Shown: positions 42,984 to 52,037 of the stretch, piece after piece
Numbering within the stretch: the stretch's first letter is position 1
Layout: every line of letters starts with the position of its first letter
Position numbers and translations under genes: made by a program
Origin: Oceanicola sp. 22II-s10i
GTDB lineage: Bacteria; Pseudomonadota; Alphaproteobacteria; Rhodobacterales; Rhodobacteraceae
Length of the DNA stretch: 64,000 nucleotides
Reading direction: 5' to 3'
NCBI RefSeq assembly: GCF_002210105.1
Contig: NZ_AQQU01000001.1
Span: 1,214,501-1,278,500 of the forward strand
Notes under the pieces: generated by a model
Told to the model about the DNA's origin: nothing
Seen by the model: only the letters and a program-made list of their open reading frames with translations
The model's database searches: none

Positions 42984-43940
42984 ATGAGCCTGCCGAGCCG
43001 TATCACCATCAACGAGGAAGGCCCGCGCGAGGGCTTCCAGATCGAGCCGGGGCCGATTCCGACCGCCGACAAGATCGCGCTGGTCGATGCATTGTCCGAA
43101 ACCGGGCTGACCCATATCCAGGTCTGTTCCTTCGTGAACCCCAAGAAGGTGCCGGGGATGGCGGATGCCGATGCCATCGCCTGCGGGATCAAGCGGAAAC
43201 CGGGGGTGCAATACACCGGCCTCTGGCTGAACGAAAAAGGTCTGGACCGCGCCATCGCCAACGGGTGCCTCGACATCATCGGCAAGATGTCCCTGACCGT
43301 GTCCGTCGAATTCCTGCGCCAGAACCAGAACGTCACGCATGAGGAGAACCTCGCGCTGATGCGGCGGCTGCGGGACGCCTATATCGACCGGAACATCCCC
43401 ATCGACCGGGTCATGGTGATGTCCGCCTTCGGCTGCAACTTCCAGGGCGATGTCAGCCCCGACGACGTGCTGGCGCGGGTGGCCGACCTTGTCGAGATGG
43501 CGGCGGAGCGGGACATGGCGATCCCGATGCTGTCGCTCGCCGACACGATGGGCTGGGCCACGCCGGAACGCATCAAGCGGATGCTGGGCGCGGTGCGCGA
43601 CCGCTATCCCGACCTGCCGCTGAACCTGCACCTGCACGACACGCGCGGGCTCGGCATCGCCAACGCCTATGCGGGGCTGGAGATGGGGGTGGCGAACTTC
43701 GACACCTCGGTCGCCGGTCTCGGTGGCTGTCCCTTCGCGGGCCACAAGGGCGCGGCGGGCAATGTCTGTACCGAGGACCTCGTCTTCATGTGCGAGGAAA
43801 TGGGAATCGAAACGGGGGTCGACCTCGACAAGCTGCTGGATGCGGCGTTGCTGGCCGAACGGATCGTCGGCCATCCGCTGCCCGGCATGGTGAAACGCGG
43901 CGGCTCGCTGTCCGCCAAACGGAAGGAGATTGCAGCATGA
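42984..43940 (+). CDS. Hydroxymethylglutaryl-CoA lyase family protein
   Basis: A 318-residue TIM-barrel lyase of the HMG-CoA lyase/DRE-TIM group. The N-terminal motif is EEGPREGFQIE, where HMG-CoA lyases have VGPRDG-x-Q-x-E; the metal Asp is thus Glu. Metal histidines are expected in NLHLHDTRGLG (about 213-223), and the signature GGCPFAGHKGAAGNVCTED (about 251-269) carries the catalytic Cys. It probably cleaves a branched 3-hydroxyacyl-CoA to a ketone or keto-acid plus acyl-CoA. ATG 42984 follows GGAAGGAGC. It overlaps the MmgE/PrpD gene (ATGA). Confidence 0.82.
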   Translation: MSLPSRITINEEGPREGFQIEPGPIPTADKIALVDALSETGLTHIQVCSFVNPKKVPGMADADAIACGIKRKPGVQYTGLWLNEKGLDRAIANGCLDIIGKMSLTVSVEFLRQNQNVTHEENLALMRRLRDAYIDRNIPIDRVMVMSAFGCNFQGDVSPDDVLARVADLVEMAAERDMAIPMLSLADTMGWATPERIKRMLGAVRDRYPDLPLNLHLHDTRGLGIANAYAGLEMGVANFDTSVAGLGGCPFAGHKGAAGNVCTEDLVFMCEEMGIETGVDLDKLLDAALLAERIVGHPLPGMVKRGGSLSAKRKEIAA

Positions 43941-45319
43941 CGGGTCTCACACAACAATACGGCGCCTTCGCCGCCGCCCTCGCATCCGGCGAGATCACGG
44001 TGCCCGAGGATTGCGCGGCGCTGGTCAAGACCGGCCTCGCCGACGCGGTCGGCGTGATGCTGGCGGGCAAGGACGAACCCGTGGTTGAGAAGCTGCGGCA
44101 GGTGCTGCCCGCAGGCGGGACCGAGGCGACCATCCTGATGGGCTCCGAAAAGCGCGGCGCCGCCGATGCGGCCTTCATCAACGGCGCGGCCTGCCATGCG
44201 CTTGATTACGACGACGTGGCGATGCGCGGGCACGTGACCACGGTCATCATGCCCGCCATCTTTGCCGAGGCCGAGGTGCTGGGGTCGACCGGTGCCCAGA
44301 TGATCGCGGCCTACATGGCGGGCTACGAGATCTGGGCCGACATGGCCTATCGCGACGCGGGCCAGATCCAGAACAAGGGCTGGCACCCGACCGGCGTGCT
44401 GGGGGCCATCGCCGCCGCCGCCTCCTGCGCCGTGCTGCGCGGGCTGGACGCCGAACGCGCCACGATGGCCATCGCCATCGGCGCCTCGCAGTCCGCCGGT
44501 CTACTGGCCAACTTCGGCACGATGACCAAGCCGTTCCACGCCGGGCGCTCCGCCGCGTCGGGCCTGCTGGCCGCGCGGCTGGCCGAGGTCGGCATGACCG
44601 GCAGCGCCGACGCGATCGAGCACAACCAGGGCTTCCTCAAGGCGATCTCGCCCGAGAACCAGGTCGACCGGACCACGCCCGCCGACCATCTGGGCAAGGA
44701 GTGGCGGATGCGCCGCTATGGCCTGTCGATCAAGAAATACCCGGTCTGCTACTGCGGCCACCGGGCGACCGACGGCATCCTGCAGATCATGCGCGACCAC
44801 GACATCGCGCCGGACCAGATCGCCCAGATCGACACCTATACCTCGGACCTGCACGCCATGACCCTGCGCAATGCGCTGCCGCAGACGGGGCTGGAGGCCA
44901 AGTTCTCCATGCAGTTCGACATGGCCTCGGGGATCCTCGCGGGTAACGTCGGGCTGACCCAGCTGACCGACGGGTTCGTCCTGCAGCCCGATGTGCAGGA
45001 CCTGATGCAGAAGGTCACGGTCAACGCCTCGACCGACTACGACCCCAAGCTGCCGGGTTACCGTCCGGCGGACCAGGTGATCGTCAAACTCAAGGACGGC
45101 ACGGTGATCGAGGGCAAACCCGTCGAACGCGCCACCGGCCATGCCGACGTGCCGCTGTCCGAGGCCGAGCTCTGGACCAAGTTCGCCGACTGCGCCCGCT
45201 TTGCCGGGTGGTCCGAACCGAAGGCCCGCGCGCTCTACGACGCACTCATGTCCATCGACACGGCCCCCGGCATCGCGGCGGTCCTGTCCCCCGAACCCAA
45301 GACGCGCGAGGTCGCCTGA
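43937..45319 (+). CDS. MmgE/PrpD family protein
   Basis: A 460-residue member of the MmgE/PrpD family, which includes 2-methylcitrate dehydratase and cis-aconitate decarboxylase. Conserved blocks are NGAACHALDYDDV (about 77-89), GWHPTGVLGAIAAAAS (about 149-164), FGTMTKPFHAGRSAASG (about 193-209) and KKYPVCYCGH (about 268-277). The N-terminal helical domain precedes a small alpha-beta C-terminal domain. Between a lyase and an acyl-CoA synthetase, it probably dehydrates, hydrates or decarboxylates a di- or tricarboxylic intermediate. The exact reaction cannot be read. Confidence 0.85.
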   Translation: MTGLTQQYGAFAAALASGEITVPEDCAALVKTGLADAVGVMLAGKDEPVVEKLRQVLPAGGTEATILMGSEKRGAADAAFINGAACHALDYDDVAMRGHVTTVIMPAIFAEAEVLGSTGAQMIAAYMAGYEIWADMAYRDAGQIQNKGWHPTGVLGAIAAAASCAVLRGLDAERATMAIAIGASQSAGLLANFGTMTKPFHAGRSAASGLLAARLAEVGMTGSADAIEHNQGFLKAISPENQVDRTTPADHLGKEWRMRRYGLSIKKYPVCYCGHRATDGILQIMRDHDIAPDQIAQIDTYTSDLHAMTLRNALPQTGLEAKFSMQFDMASGILAGNVGLTQLTDGFVLQPDVQDLMQKVTVNASTDYDPKLPGYRPADQVIVKLKDGTVIEGKPVERATGHADVPLSEAELWTKFADCARFAGWSEPKARALYDALMSIDTAPGIAAVLSPEPKTREVA

Positions 45320-45370
45320 CCCCGGTGTCTTTCTCCCGACGGGACGCATCCTGAGGCGTCTCGCACTCCT

Positions 45371-45403
45371 CCCTGCCGGACCCCCGTTCCGGCAGGGATT
45401 TTT
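45371..45403 (+). terminator. Rho-independent terminator inside the acid-catabolic gene set
   Basis: CCCTGCCGGA (45371-45380) pairs perfectly with TCCGGCAGGG (45388-45397) around a 7-base loop and is followed by ATTTTT. It lies between the MmgE/PrpD stop and the acyl-CoA synthetase start, ending 29 bases before the latter. It may limit read-through or act as an attenuator. Confidence 0.8.
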
Positions 45404-45432
45404 CCTGAAACAACCCGATGAGGACCTGCCAG

Positions 45433-47580
45433 ATGACCCAACCCCGCGGTATCGACATGTCGCTGTTCGCCCCCCGCTCCGTCGCGGTGGTCGGCGCGTC
45501 TTCGAACCCGATGCGCTTTACCGGACGGATCGTGCCGACCCTGCTCAGGCACCAGTTCCCCGGAGCGATCTACCCGGTCAACCCGAACCGGGAGGAAATC
45601 GCGGGACAGAAGTGTTACCCCACCATCGCGGACCTGCCGCAGACCGACTGCATCGTCTACGGCATGGGGCCGGACAAGGCGCTTGAGTCGCTGAAGGCCT
45701 GCGAAGGCAAGGGCGTCAAGCTGTTCTTCTGCGCCGCCGCCGGGTTCGGCGAGACGGGCCGCCCCGAGGATCAGGCGCTGCAGGACGAGCTGTCCGCCAC
45801 CGCGCGCGAGATGGGGATCCGGGTGCTGGGGCCGAACTGCATCGGCTACGCGAACTTCCACGAACACGTCGTCTCTGCGGCCGCCGCCGCGATGGCATGG
45901 CCGGACATCAAGGCGGGCGATCTGGGCCTGTCCTCGCAGAGCGGCGGGCTTGGCTTCGCTTCGGTCAGCTATTGCGCAATGGTCGAGGGGATCAGCTTTT
46001 CCCACATCATCTCGACCGGGAACGAGGCCGATCTGGACGCCGTCGAATGCGCCGAGGCGCTGATCGACGACCCCAACACCAACGCCATCGCGCTGGTGAT
46101 CGAGGCGGTGCGCAACCCGGCGGCCTTCGTCGCCTTCCTCGACCGTGCGGGGCGGGCGGGCAAGCCGGTGGTGATCCTCAAGACCGGGCGGTCCTCGCTC
46201 GGCAAGGTCATGGCGCAGTCGCATACGGGCGCGCTGGCCGGATCGTCCGAGATCTTCGACATGGTGGTCCGCAAGTACGGCGTCGCGCTGGCCAAGGACA
46301 TCGACGACCTCTATCGCCTCGGCGCGATGTTCGCGCGGCTGGCGCGGGCGGGCAAGCTTAAGCGCTACTCGAACCCCGGCGCGCATGTCGCGTCGTTCTG
46401 CCTGTCGGGCGGGCATGTCGGCCTGATGGCCGACCATGGCTCTTTCGCCGGGCTGACCTTTCCCAAGCCGCCCGAGGGTGCGGACAAGCTGTTCTCGGAC
46501 GAACTGGGTTTCCCGATCAAGGCCCAGAACCCGCTGGACACCACGGCGCAGGTCGTGGGCGGGGATGCCTACTGGGGCGGCTGCACCGAGATCTTCGCGG
46601 GTTTCGACGACATCCAGGTGATCGTGCCGACCCTGACCGTCGCGCCCGACTACAACGCCCCGATCGCCGATCTGGGGCGCATCCAGGCCGAGCGGGACGA
46701 GATCGTCATCGTCTCATGGCCCGGCGGCAGCTTCGATCCCGAGGATCTGGGCAAGCTGGACGGGCTGAACCTGCCGTATTTCCCGATGCCGCATCAGGCC
46801 GCAGCCGGGGTCGCCGCGCTGGATGCGTGGTGCCGGGTGTGGAACACGGGCGGGCCCGCGGCGCAGCCGGAGGCCAGCGGCAATACGCTGCCGGATGTGC
46901 GCAAGGCGCTGGAGGCGCGGGCCGCTGCGGGCGACAGCATCGTGTCCGAGAAGGCGGCGAAGGCCTTGCTGGCGCAGGCCGGCGTGCCGGTGACCGAGGA
47001 CCGGGCCTGTGGCACGGCCGACGAGTCCGTCGCGGCAGCGCGGGCGCTTGGCTATCCGGTGGTCATGAAGGGCGACGCGCCGGGCGTGGCGCACAAGTCG
47101 GACGCGGGGCTCGTGGCGCTTGGCGTGGCGGATGACGACGCGGTGCGGGCGGCATTTGCGGACCTGACCGGAAAGATGGCGGGCAAGGCCGGGGCCGAGG
47201 TGCTGGTGCAACCCATGGTGAAGTTCAAGCACGAGCTGATTCTCGGCGCGCGCAACGATCCGGAATTCGGGCCGGTCGTCGCGCTCGGGCTGGGTGGCAT
47301 CTTCGTCGAGATCCTCAAGGACGTGACCTTCCGCCTTGCACCGGTGTCGGTGGCCGAGGCCGAGGCGATGATCGGAGAGCTGAAGGCCGCGCCGATCCTG
47401 ATGGGTGCGCGGGGGCAGAAGGCGGTGGACACCAAGGCGCTGGCCGAAACCATCGCCGCGTTCAGCCGGGTGATGGCCGAGAACGCCGACCTGATCGAGG
47501 AGATCGATGTGAACCCGCTGGTGGTCACGGATGACGGCGGACTCAAGGCTCTGGACGGGCTGATCGTCCTCAGGTCCTGA
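45433..47580 (+). CDS. ADP-forming acetate/acyl-CoA synthetase (acetate--CoA ligase family)
   Basis: A 715-residue fused enzyme. An N-terminal CoA-binding Rossmann domain (VAVVGASSNPMRFTGRIV, about 12-30) is followed by two succinyl-CoA synthetase-like ligase domains, with the phosphohistidine loop AQSHTGALAGSS near 258-269. A C-terminal ATP-grasp domain (about 490-715; GYPVVMKGDAPGVAHKSDAG) completes it. It would form an acyl-CoA from an acid, ATP and CoA. ATG 45433 is chosen for the GAGGACC before it; ATG 45418 is also in frame. A terminator separates it from the upstream genes, and another follows. It probably activates the pathway's acid. Confidence 0.85.
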   Translation: MTQPRGIDMSLFAPRSVAVVGASSNPMRFTGRIVPTLLRHQFPGAIYPVNPNREEIAGQKCYPTIADLPQTDCIVYGMGPDKALESLKACEGKGVKLFFCAAAGFGETGRPEDQALQDELSATAREMGIRVLGPNCIGYANFHEHVVSAAAAAMAWPDIKAGDLGLSSQSGGLGFASVSYCAMVEGISFSHIISTGNEADLDAVECAEALIDDPNTNAIALVIEAVRNPAAFVAFLDRAGRAGKPVVILKTGRSSLGKVMAQSHTGALAGSSEIFDMVVRKYGVALAKDIDDLYRLGAMFARLARAGKLKRYSNPGAHVASFCLSGGHVGLMADHGSFAGLTFPKPPEGADKLFSDELGFPIKAQNPLDTTAQVVGGDAYWGGCTEIFAGFDDIQVIVPTLTVAPDYNAPIADLGRIQAERDEIVIVSWPGGSFDPEDLGKLDGLNLPYFPMPHQAAAGVAALDAWCRVWNTGGPAAQPEASGNTLPDVRKALEARAAAGDSIVSEKAAKALLAQAGVPVTEDRACGTADESVAAARALGYPVVMKGDAPGVAHKSDAGLVALGVADDDAVRAAFADLTGKMAGKAGAEVLVQPMVKFKHELILGARNDPEFGPVVALGLGGIFVEILKDVTFRLAPVSVAEAEAMIGELKAAPILMGARGQKAVDTKALAETIAAFSRVMAENADLIEEIDVNPLVVTDDGGLKALDGLIVLRS

Positions 47581-47597
47581 CCCTGTCGAACTGACGC

Positions 47598-47625
47598 AAA
47601 CGGGCGCCCCTGGGGGCGCCCGTTT
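47598..47625. terminator. Perfect hairpin terminator between convergent genes
   Basis: AAACGGGCGCCCC (47598-47610) pairs with GGGGCGCCCGTTT (47613-47625) around a minimal TG loop, followed by CGTTTT on the plus strand. It separates the acyl-CoA synthetase gene from the convergent acidic-protein gene. Confidence 0.85.
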
Positions 47626-47651
47626 CGTTTTCGGTGCAGTGTCGGTTCGGG

Positions 47652-50261
47652 TCAGACGGCCTGACGGCGGTCCGGGCGGTAGCCGATCCGGTCGGAGGCG
47701 GTGAAGCGACCGCCCTTGACCTTGCGGATCTTGCCTTCGCGCAGCAGCATCCCGAAGGCGCGCAGGGCATCCTCGCGGGTGTAACCCTCGGGATCGGCCT
47801 CGCGCACCCGGTTCATCAGCTGCGGGCGCGAGAACTGTTCGCGGCCCTCGACGAAGGCGAGGTAGGCGGCGGCGCATTCCAGCACCTCGTTCAGCTCGGT
47901 CGCGTCCGAGTCCTCGAGGAACTCGACAAAGCCCGAGGGTTCGCTCTTCTGCAGACCTTCGTAGCCTTCACCGGCTGCCTCGGGTGCGTCCGCTTCGACG
48001 TCGGCTTCGGCTTCCTGACGGATCAGGTCGGCGATGGAGACGCGGCGCGGACGGACCGGTTCGCGGAACTCATTCTCGATGTCGACGCGCTGTTCGGCAA
48101 CCAGACGCAGCGGGGCCGGCTTGTCCTCGGTCCGGCGCAGCGGCGTGCCCGAGGGGCGCGGACGGCGCGGGCGGACGACCTGTGCCAGGTCCTGGCGGTA
48201 GGCGTCGGCGCTGTCCTCGTCGGACTTACGCAGGTCGGAGCCGGCGTCCTTCTCGGCCTTGGTCGCGGCAACAGCGGCGCGCAGATGTGCGATCGCGCTG
48301 CGGCGGCGGGTGCCTTCGGTTTCGCCGAGCTGGCTGTTCGTCTCGGCCAGGATGCGGTCCATGTCGTCGGTCGAAGCCGACTTGGCGAGCTTGTCGCGAC
48401 CGGCCAGTGCGGCGGGGGCGACCGGCGCGGGCGCGGGCTCTGCCTCGGCCGCGACGTCGTCCTCGTCGTCCATGAAGGCGTCGTCCGACTCGTCCTCGAG
48501 CGCGTCCTCGTCGTCGAGCTCGGCACTGTCGTCCTCGTAGGCTTCGTCCTCGTCCTCATCCTCGAACGCTTCTTCCTCGAAGCTGTCCTCGTCCTCGGCC
48601 GTGACCTCTGCCTCCTCGAAGGCGGCTTCATCCTCGGCGTCCTCGACAGCCTCGTCGGAATAGGCCTCTTCGTCCTCGAAGTCGTCCTCGTCGTAGGTCA
48701 GCGAGTCGTCGGCGACGCCGACTGCGGCTTCCGGTCCGAATTCGTCCAGTTCGTCGTCCTCGAAGAACTCTGCGGCGGTCTCTTCTTCGTCCCACTCCAG
48801 CTCGTCGTCTTCGAGTTCGGCTTCGACCTCTTCGAAGTCCTCGTCCTCGTCATAGTCGGCGTCGGCCTCGATCTCGGCTTCCAGCGCGGCGAGTTCGCTC
48901 TGAAGGTCGGCCTCGTCCTCGGGGCTCAGGCTGGATTTCGGCGCGGCGTCTTCCAGGCCCATGGCCTGTTCGAAGTCGCTGCGCTTGACCTTGACGACGC
49001 GGGCGGCAACGACCGGCCGGGGCGCGACGACAGGCGCGGGTTCCGCGTCGGCCACGTCTTCCTCGGCGAGTTCGTCTTCTTCGGCGAAGTCGTCCTCAGC
49101 GTAGTCATCCTCGTCGGCGTAGCCTTCGTCGGCATACCCGTCTTCGGCGTAGTCCTCTTCGGAAAACTCGTCGTCGAAGCCCAGCGTCTCGTCCATGACC
49201 GGCGTGGTCGTGGCGGCGTGCAGCGGGGTGAGGTCGACGCCGGTTTCCTCGACCATCTCGTCGGCGTGCTGGTCTTCGGAGAAGTCGACAGGCGCGGCGG
49301 TGGCGCGGGTGCGGGACACCACGGCGCGGATACGGCGCAGCTTGGCGACGATGCTGTTGTCGTCGGCCTGCGGCTCGGAGATGGCTTCCATCATCTCGAC
49401 TTCGGCGGTCTCGACTTCGACGCTTTCATCCTCGGCCAGGACGACCTCGTCTTCTTCCTCGGCGGTCACGTCATCAGCGACATCCTCGGCAGCATCTTCC
49501 CAGTCTTCTTCGGCTTCATCCTCGAACGCGGTGTCCTCTTCGAATTCGGATTCGTCCTCGAATTCGTCCTCGAATTCGTCGTCGTAGGCTTCGTCCTCGA
49601 ATGCCTCTTCTTCCGCGTCCTCGTCGTCGTAGGCCTCGACCTCGTCGAACGCGGCCTCGTCTTCGTCTTCGGCCTCATCGGCAAAGAGCGCCTCTTCGAG
49701 CGACGCGATCTCGGCCTCTTCGGCCTCGACCTGCGTGTCTTCGGAGATCTCGGACGAGGCGGCGATGGCGGCGATCAGCGCGGCATCATCGGCCTCGTCT
49801 TCTGCGACCTCAGCGGCGGCGACCTCATCGGTTGCGGTCTCGGCGATCATGTCGTCGGCTTCGACAGCCTCGGCGATCTCTTCGGCCGGTGCTTCGGCGA
49901 TTTCGGCGGACGGCGCTGCGGCGGCCGATGCTGCGGCTGCAGCGGCGACAGGTGCGGCGGCTGCGACGGGCGCGGCGGCTGCGACCGGTGCGGCGGCGGG
50001 CGCTTCGGCCGACTGACGCAGAACGATGCCGGTGTCCGAAGACCGTGCCTCGATCCGGCGGGCGGAACTGCGCTCTGCCAGGCGTGCCAGCATCTCGGCG
50101 TCCGGCGTCGGCGGCTCGGCCCCGAAGAAGCGATCCTCGGCGGCGAGGTCGCGGAAATATTCTGCAATTGCCTTCATCGTCTCGAATGCATCGTCAAAGC
50201 CTTCGAGCGTGCAGGAGAACGTGCCATAGGACACGGTCAGGATTTTGTTCGATTCTACCAC
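47652..50261 (-). CDS. Large acidic low-complexity protein with conserved ends
   Basis: An 869-residue protein in three parts. The N-terminal 75 residues (ESNKILTVSYGTFSCTLEG, then FETMKAIAEYFRDLAAEDR) look globular. An Ala/Pro linker leads to a huge Glu/Asp/Ala region (about 130-620) with degenerate repeats such as EDEAYDDEFEDEFEDESEF and YADEGYADEDDYAEDD. The C-terminal 100 residues (CAAAYLAFVEGREQFSRPQL, then REDALRAFGMLLREGKIRKV) look like a small winged-helix-type domain. GTG 50261 is the proposed start, as the N-terminal domain begins there; an ATG at 50327 is in frame. No signal peptide or membrane span. The function is unknown; scaffold or nucleoid-associated roles are guesses. Confidence 0.7.
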   Translation of the reverse strand: MVESNKILTVSYGTFSCTLEGFDDAFETMKAIAEYFRDLAAEDRFFGAEPPTPDAEMLARLAERSSARRIEARSSDTGIVLRQSAEAPAAAPVAAAAPVAAAAPVAAAAAASAAAAPSAEIAEAPAEEIAEAVEADDMIAETATDEVAAAEVAEDEADDAALIAAIAASSEISEDTQVEAEEAEIASLEEALFADEAEDEDEAAFDEVEAYDDEDAEEEAFEDEAYDDEFEDEFEDESEFEEDTAFEDEAEEDWEDAAEDVADDVTAEEEDEVVLAEDESVEVETAEVEMMEAISEPQADDNSIVAKLRRIRAVVSRTRATAAPVDFSEDQHADEMVEETGVDLTPLHAATTTPVMDETLGFDDEFSEEDYAEDGYADEGYADEDDYAEDDFAEEDELAEEDVADAEPAPVVAPRPVVAARVVKVKRSDFEQAMGLEDAAPKSSLSPEDEADLQSELAALEAEIEADADYDEDEDFEEVEAELEDDELEWDEEETAAEFFEDDELDEFGPEAAVGVADDSLTYDEDDFEDEEAYSDEAVEDAEDEAAFEEAEVTAEDEDSFEEEAFEDEDEDEAYEDDSAELDDEDALEDESDDAFMDDEDDVAAEAEPAPAPVAPAALAGRDKLAKSASTDDMDRILAETNSQLGETEGTRRRSAIAHLRAAVAATKAEKDAGSDLRKSDEDSADAYRQDLAQVVRPRRPRPSGTPLRRTEDKPAPLRLVAEQRVDIENEFREPVRPRRVSIADLIRQEAEADVEADAPEAAGEGYEGLQKSEPSGFVEFLEDSDATELNEVLECAAAYLAFVEGREQFSRPQLMNRVREADPEGYTREDALRAFGMLLREGKIRKVKGGRFTASDRIGYRPDRRQAV

Positions 50262-50422
50262 GGTTTTATCTCGCTTCTCTGCTCGTAACCCGTTTCGGCC
50301 CGACACTGCTCGTGGACCTCGACGCATGAAGGATGCGACTGAACCTGCCCGAATCTATGGTGCTCTGGGTTTCATTTTGTGACGATTGTATGGTTGATGT
50401 CCAATCAACAGCGCCGGAAGCC

Positions 50423-51109
50423 ATGCCAAAGACATTATTAGAAAGCGACGGATTTCTCGGCCTGTTCGGCGGCGCGGCGGTGTCCGACGCCCTGCTGGAC
50501 GAGGTTCTGGCGCTGTCGTCGCGCAGTGTCGCGGCGGACGGCGGGGCGACGCATCTGCTGCGCCGCGGGCTGATGCCGGACCTCGTGATCGGGGACATGG
50601 ATTCGCTTTCGCCAGTTGATCGCGCCCTCATACCGGCTGATCGCGTCCATCCTGTGGCGGAACAGGACACCACCGATTTCGACAAGGCACTCAGGCATGT
50701 CAGGGCGCCGGTGGTGATCGGGGCCGGGTTCAGCGGCGCGCGGACGGACCACGCGCTGGCGGCCTTCACGGTGCTGTCCCGGCACGCCGACCGGCGCTGC
50801 GTGCTGGCGGGCGAGGACGACGTGATATTCCTGTGCCCGCCCCGGATCGAACTTGAGCCCCGGCCGGGCAGCTGGTTCTCGCTTTATCCCCTCGGGCCGG
50901 TTACCGGACGGTCCGAAGGTCTGGAATGGCCGATCGACGGGCTGGAGTTCGCACCCCATTCACGGGTCGGCACGTCGAACCGGGTCACCGGGCCGGTGCG
51001 GATCGAGGTCTCGGCCCCGCTGATGCTGGCGATCACACCTCGGGCGGAATTGGCTGCAACGGTTCGTGCGTTTTCGGCTGCGCCCGCGCGATGGCCCGCT
51101 CGCGCATGA
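50423..51109 (+). CDS. Thiamine pyrophosphokinase
   Basis: A 228-residue enzyme converting thiamine to thiamine pyrophosphate with ATP. The metal and ATP motifs are clear: AADGGATHLLRRG (about 37-49), PDLVIGDMDSLSP (about 51-63), EQDTTDFDKAL (about 79-89) and GARTDHALA near 103-111. The C-terminal half forms the thiamine-binding domain. The start is uncertain: ATG 50423 gives the usual length, while ATGs at 50333, 50357 and 50390 are in frame. The 3' end overlaps the convergent EamA transporter by 77 bases. Confidence 0.85.
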   Translation: MPKTLLESDGFLGLFGGAAVSDALLDEVLALSSRSVAADGGATHLLRRGLMPDLVIGDMDSLSPVDRALIPADRVHPVAEQDTTDFDKALRHVRAPVVIGAGFSGARTDHALAAFTVLSRHADRRCVLAGEDDVIFLCPPRIELEPRPGSWFSLYPLGPVTGRSEGLEWPIDGLEFAPHSRVGTSNRVTGPVRIEVSAPLMLAITPRAELAATVRAFSAAPARWPARA

Positions 51110-51971
51110 CGACGTAGAGGCCGGCGGCACAGGTGATGACGATGCCGAGCGCGGCGAGGTCGTCCGGCAGATCGTCGAAGATCAGCAGGCCGATCAGCGT
51201 GGCGACCGGGATTTCCAGATACTGGATCGGCGCCAGCGTGGCGGACGGCGCATAGCGCAGCGACCACGTCATCAGCAGATGCCCCACGGTGCCGAGCGCA
51301 CCGATGGCGAACAGCAGGAACGCCTCGGTCCCCTGCACCGCGACGAAATCGGTGAGCCCGAAGTCGAGCGGCTGCAGGATCAGCAGCAGCGGCAGCAGCA
51401 CCGCGGTCGCCATGAACCCCGATGCCGCCTGCAGGCCGATCGGATCCGTATGGGGCGCAAGCTGGCGGGTGACCATGATGAAGAAGGCGAAGTTCACGGC
51501 GACCCCGAGCGGCAGCAGTGCGGGCCAGCCGACCTCGGCAAAGCTGGGCTGGATCACAAGTAGTGTCCCGATGAACCCGACGACGCAGGCCGAGAGGCGG
51601 CGGATGCCGACCTCTTCACCCAGCACGTAGCGGCCGAGGATCAGCAGGATGAACGGCATGACGAAGGCGATCGCGACCGCGTCGGCCAGCGGCAGATAGC
51701 GCAGGGCCGAGAACATCATGCCGATGCCGATGATGTGCAGGAACGTTCTGAGCGCGGCCAGCCGCAGAAGCCGTCCCGACAGCCGCCATGCGCGTCCGGT
51801 CAGCCAGACCAGCGGGACCAGCAGTATGGTCTGGACCGCGAAACGGAACAACAGAAGGGGGCCGAGCGGCTGCGTCTCACCCAAAAGTTTCGCCACCGCG
51901 TCGCCCATGGGCGCCACGACGCAGAAACCGATCATGAGGAGAATGCCGAGAAGGGGACGATCTTGAGACAT
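51033..51971 (-). CDS. EamA/DMT family permease
   Basis: A 312-residue inner-membrane protein with ten spans in two EamA repeats (first repeat with DAVAKLLGETQPLGPLLLFRF, second with SLRYAPSATLAPIQYLEIPVATLIG). Members export or import amino acids, nucleobases and other metabolites; the substrate cannot be told. ATG 51971 is preferred because hydrophobic homology begins there; a GTG at 51998 would add nine residues. Its C-terminal coding region overlaps thiamine pyrophosphokinase in antisense. There is no further evidence that it carries thiamine. Confidence 0.85.
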   Translation of the reverse strand: MSQDRPLLGILLMIGFCVVAPMGDAVAKLLGETQPLGPLLLFRFAVQTILLVPLVWLTGRAWRLSGRLLRLAALRTFLHIIGIGMMFSALRYLPLADAVAIAFVMPFILLILGRYVLGEEVGIRRLSACVVGFIGTLLVIQPSFAEVGWPALLPLGVAVNFAFFIMVTRQLAPHTDPIGLQAASGFMATAVLLPLLLILQPLDFGLTDFVAVQGTEAFLLFAIGALGTVGHLLMTWSLRYAPSATLAPIQYLEIPVATLIGLLIFDDLPDDLAALGIVITCAAGLYVVMRERAIARAQPKTHEPLQPIPPEV

Positions 51972-52037
51972 GCAGACGACGCTATTTGGCGTCACCACAT
52001 TTGTCCATCCGCATATGACATGTATCCGCGATAAAAG

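Noticed and set aside
47652-50261. Assignment of the acidic protein as a chemotaxis CheA-type kinase
   Set aside because: No Hpt His, dimerisation, HATPase or CheW-like motif is present; only a vague resemblance of the N-terminal helical text.
47634-50288. A long plus-strand open frame of about 880 codons opposite the acidic protein gene
   Set aside because: It is the mirror of the Asp/Glu codon-rich minus-strand gene (GAC/GAG read as GTC/CTC), giving a Val/Leu/Gly-rich text with no domain. The minus frame has conserved ends and a sensible N-terminus.
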